DNA of 64,000 bases, taken from contig NZ_CP031153.1 in the NCBI RefSeq assembly GCF_003352465.1, forward strand, positions 4,976,001 to 5,040,000. Reading direction: 5' to 3'. The translations under genes were made by a program, and so were the position numbers. The notes under the pieces are model-generated. The model was not told the origin of the DNA. It worked only from the letters and a program-made list of their open reading frames with translations, and made no database searches. Every line of letters starts with the position of its first letter. Within the stretch, counting starts at the first letter, position 1. Positions 61,648-64,000 of the stretch are shown piece after piece. This DNA comes from Kordia sp. SMS9 (GTDB lineage: Bacteria; Bacteroidota; Bacteroidia; Flavobacteriales; Flavobacteriaceae).

Positions 61648-61733
61648 ATTTTTCAGGGGAATTTTATAGTATAAAAATAATGATTACCACACTTTGTTTT
61701 ACAAGCTTACAAAATAATTCCTGTCTTTGCAGC

Positions 61734-61763
61734 AAAAAAAAAGCAGCTCGAAAGCTGCTTTTT
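61734..61763 (-). terminator. Terminator of the metalloprotease gene
   Basis: AGCAGCT, loop TTCG on the minus strand, AGCTGCT, then nine Ts. Located just past the stop at 61785. Confidence 0.9.
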
Positions 61764-61784
61764 ATAATGTATGTAAGAAATGTA

Positions 61785-64000
61785 TTATTTCGGATCTAAA
61801 ATGGCGTCGATACGTTCTACAGCATCTCTCAAGTGAATTTTACTCATAACATCACTTGTACGTCCAATAGCATTTCTAATATTTCTTTTTAGGGTATTCA
61901 ATTCTGCTCTTACAACCGCGCGTAAATCAGATTGACTTGTGTTCAGCGGTGTAACTCTTGATCTGAATCTAGCTGGTACTCTTGGACTTTCTGCAGTCAT
62001 TAAATATGACAATCTATCAATATGCGCTCTTTGCAGATTACGACGATACGCATCAATCTTTCTTCCTGATCGCAACTCCGTCCAAATTCCATTGCGCAAA
62101 TCGCGCATTAATTCTAACATAGAATATGCATCAGTATCGTTTAATACTTCATTTTCCATCACACGTGAAAGTCGACCTAAATTTAAAATTCGATTAAGGG
62201 TACGCACTTGTGCAGCTCTAATTCTGTCTGTGATACCAAAAGCTTTTGTCTTGTTGAAAATATTTTCATCCAACAACCATTCTGGTGTTTTGAATAATTG
62301 ATCATTTACAAATTTCAACGCTCTTTTTTGATCTGCTTTAGCAACATGAATAAACACGGCACCTTCTTGATCGTATGTTTTATTATATTGATAAACACCT
62401 CCAATATTTGAAGAAACGTGCCCCATGTAGCGGTTGAATTGACTCAACACTTGTCCGTACATCGTATTTAAATCATCGTAATTTTTCCCTTCTTCTGCTG
62501 TCCATTTCATCAAGTTAGGAACAATTCTTTTTAAGTTTTTAATTCCGTAATCACTAGCTTTTACAGCATCATCACCTAAATCTTCTGTTTGAGAAGTTGG
62601 ATCTACAACATCTCTTTGTTGTCCTCCAAATCTATATATTGGATCACCTGCTTTTTCAAGAATCCAGCTATCCAATACTTTCTTTTCGTCTTCTCCTGTT
62701 TTAGCATCTAATATTGGACGATATCCCCAATTGATAGCATATTTATCGTAAAGGCCAATATTTGGCATTAACGCAACGCCTTCATCTCCAGGCTGCGCTA
62801 CGTAATTAAAACGTGCATAATCCATGATAGAGGGTGCTGTTCCATATTTCTTAGTGAACTCGGCATCACGTAATTTTTCTACAGGATACGCCACACTGCT
62901 TCCCATATTGTGAGGCAAACCGAGTGTATGACCAACTTCATGTGCAGATACAAAACGAATTAAACGTCCCATCACTTCAGTTTTAAACTTCAAAGATTGC
63001 GCTTCTGGATTAATAGCCGCAGTCTGAATGAAGAACCAATTTCTTAATAATGTCATTACATTATGATACCAGTTGATATCACTTTCTAAAATTTCTCCAC
63101 TTCGAGGATCACTAACGTGTGGACCGCTTGCATTTGGAATGGGAGACGCTAAATAACGAACTACAGAATAGCGTACATCTTCTGGGCTCCAATCAGGATC
63201 TTCTTCTACTGTAGGCGGATCTTTTGCTACAATTGCGTTTTTAAAGCCTGCTGCCTCAAAAGCAACTTGCCAATCTTCAATTCCTTGTTTAATAAAAGGT
63301 TTCCACTGTTCAGGAGTAGCTCTATCTACGTAATAAACAATTTGTTTCTTAGGTTCAACAAGTTCACCTCTTTTAAACTTTTCTATGTCTTCATCTTTCA
63401 CTTCAAGTCTCCAACGATCTAAATATCGAACTTGTTTACTTTCTTGAGCATCTAAGCCATAATCAACTTGACCGCGAGCAAACCAGCCTACACGTCTATC
63501 GTAATAACGTCTTTTCATTGGTTCTTTAGGTAATAAAATCATAGAATTACTCATCTCTACAGAAATAGAACCAACGCTCCCGTTTGATGGCGGTGCACCT
63601 GCATTATATGTTTTAATATGTCTCGCTTCAATATTTAAAGGATAACTTTTTAACTTATCGATGTACGATCTAGCAGCGTCTATTCTTGTGATTTTATATT
63701 GTCTTCTTCTAAATTGTGGAATTCCTAATGCTTTTACATCCTTTGAAAACAATGGTGTTACTTCAATCACAGTATTCAAAGAATCTTTACTAAATGCTTT
63801 AATAGGGAATGCGTACAGAATTGGCTCAAAATTAGAATTAACAACCGCTTCATGTACTGGAAGAGAATCTGCCGCAACAACACTATGAGAAACAACTCTC
63901 AATAACACCTTTTTCTTATTCTTTTCCCAACGTAGTACTTGGGTATTTTGCTTTCCACCTCCAAAACCAAGTCCCGAAGCTGTTTTAGCAATTCTTGTCA
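61785..64000 (-). CDS. Large zinc metalloprotease (DUF5117/DUF4953), 5' end outside window
   Basis: The frame is open to the window edge, so the N-terminus is missing; 737 residues are visible. The visible start (TRIAKTASGLGFGGG and VLRWEKNKKKVLLR) is the DUF5117 part. The catalytic domain carries HEVGHTLGLPHN, the metzincin motif HExxHxxGxxH, preceded by WSPEDVRYSVVRYL and DPRSGEIL. The C-terminal part is helical. Such proteins are secreted in Bacteroidota and their substrates are unknown. A GTG at 63908 is within the domain and should not be taken as start. Confidence 0.9.
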   Translation of the reverse strand, partial: TRIAKTASGLGFGGGKQNTQVLRWEKNKKKVLLRVVSHSVVAADSLPVHEAVVNSNFEPILYAFPIKAFSKDSLNTVIEVTPLFSKDVKALGIPQFRRRQYKITRIDAARSYIDKLKSYPLNIEARHIKTYNAGAPPSNGSVGSISVEMSNSMILLPKEPMKRRYYDRRVGWFARGQVDYGLDAQESKQVRYLDRWRLEVKDEDIEKFKRGELVEPKKQIVYYVDRATPEQWKPFIKQGIEDWQVAFEAAGFKNAIVAKDPPTVEEDPDWSPEDVRYSVVRYLASPIPNASGPHVSDPRSGEILESDINWYHNVMTLLRNWFFIQTAAINPEAQSLKFKTEVMGRLIRFVSAHEVGHTLGLPHNMGSSVAYPVEKLRDAEFTKKYGTAPSIMDYARFNYVAQPGDEGVALMPNIGLYDKYAINWGYRPILDAKTGEDEKKVLDSWILEKAGDPIYRFGGQQRDVVDPTSQTEDLGDDAVKASDYGIKNLKRIVPNLMKWTAEEGKNYDDLNTMYGQVLSQFNRYMGHVSSNIGGVYQYNKTYDQEGAVFIHVAKADQKRALKFVNDQLFKTPEWLLDENIFNKTKAFGITDRIRAAQVRTLNRILNLGRLSRVMENEVLNDTDAYSMLELMRDLRNGIWTELRSGRKIDAYRRNLQRAHIDRLSYLMTAESPRVPARFRSRVTPLNTSQSDLRAVVRAELNTLKRNIRNAIGRTSDVMSKIHLRDAVERIDAILDPK

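Noticed and set aside
61648..61733. LexA/SOS box upstream of umuC (TTGTAAGCTTGTAA).
   Set aside because: It is not a proper palindrome and I know no matching flavobacterial LexA consensus; not enough to call.
63800..63908. GTG at 63908 as the start of the metalloprotease gene.
   Set aside because: The same frame continues with family-typical sequence to the window edge, so the real start lies outside.

Overview
The window is about 34-36% GC by eye and reads as a chromosomal segment of a marine Flavobacteriaceae bacterium, probably related to Kordia. The evidence is type IX secretion (T9SS) style secreted proteins, SusC/TonB-type receptors, flavobacterial DUF families (DUF6452, DUF6048, DUF6768, DUF3817), promoter boxes of the Bacteroidota form TAnnTTTG, almost no Shine-Dalgarno sequences, and a flavobacterial 6S RNA between zapA and rny. 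No rRNA, tRNA, CRISPR array, prophage or plasmid module was seen.

Layout. 1-6.3 kb: the N-terminal 1387 residues of a giant secreted repeat protein, a gene-free AT-rich kilobase, and an unknown gene. 6.3-14.5 kb: a repeat-rich spacer, lpd, a lipoprotein with a DUF3817 membrane protein, an orphan lanthipeptide-like precursor, a Dph6-like enzyme with aroQ, three outer-membrane beta-barrel genes each with its own terminator, and xerD. 14.5-17.4 kb: a small GG-leader Cys-rich peptide, rny, 6S RNA, zapA and a coiled-coil partner. 17.6-26.5 kb: M23 peptidase plus TonB receptor, a GT2/GT-C glycosyltransferase pair whose GT-C member ends in MORN repeats, and cysteine desulfurase. 26.6-31.7 kb: a lipoprotein and a four-gene run of secreted proteins (three related C1q-like proteins and a T9SS cargo protein). 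31.7-36.9 kb: small lipoprotein paralogues (one broken by a stop at the lipobox), Smr protein, ornithine aminotransferase, ECF sigma factor with DUF6768. 37.2-41.8 kb: the glyoxylate shunt (aceB, aceA) with a divergent RamB-like regulator and a palindromic operator. 43.2-49.9 kb: rlmD, DUF6452, DUF6048, an HD hydrolase, a CpXC protein, an acyltransferase-like membrane protein and a THUMP methyltransferase. 50.2-54.4 kb: a UbiA prenyltransferase convergent with a phytoene desaturase, then a RAYT transposase inside a cluster of REP palindromes. 54.4-64 kb: a small unknown gene, a SAM-dependent methyltransferase/ZIP transporter operon preceded by a highly structured leader RNA, DUF1573, DUF4268, a flavin amine oxidase, umuC-umuD in unusual order, and the C-terminal part of a large zinc metalloprotease.

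How it works together. Most of the window is core metabolism and envelope biology. aceB/aceA and their regulator form a self-contained acetate/fatty-acid module, and a candidate operator sequence is shared with the lpd promoter. The most interesting unexplained elements are the three-arm leader RNA before the methyltransferase/ZIP operon, two orphan RiPP-like precursors without modification enzymes, the REP/RAYT cluster, and the MORN-tailed glycosyltransferase.
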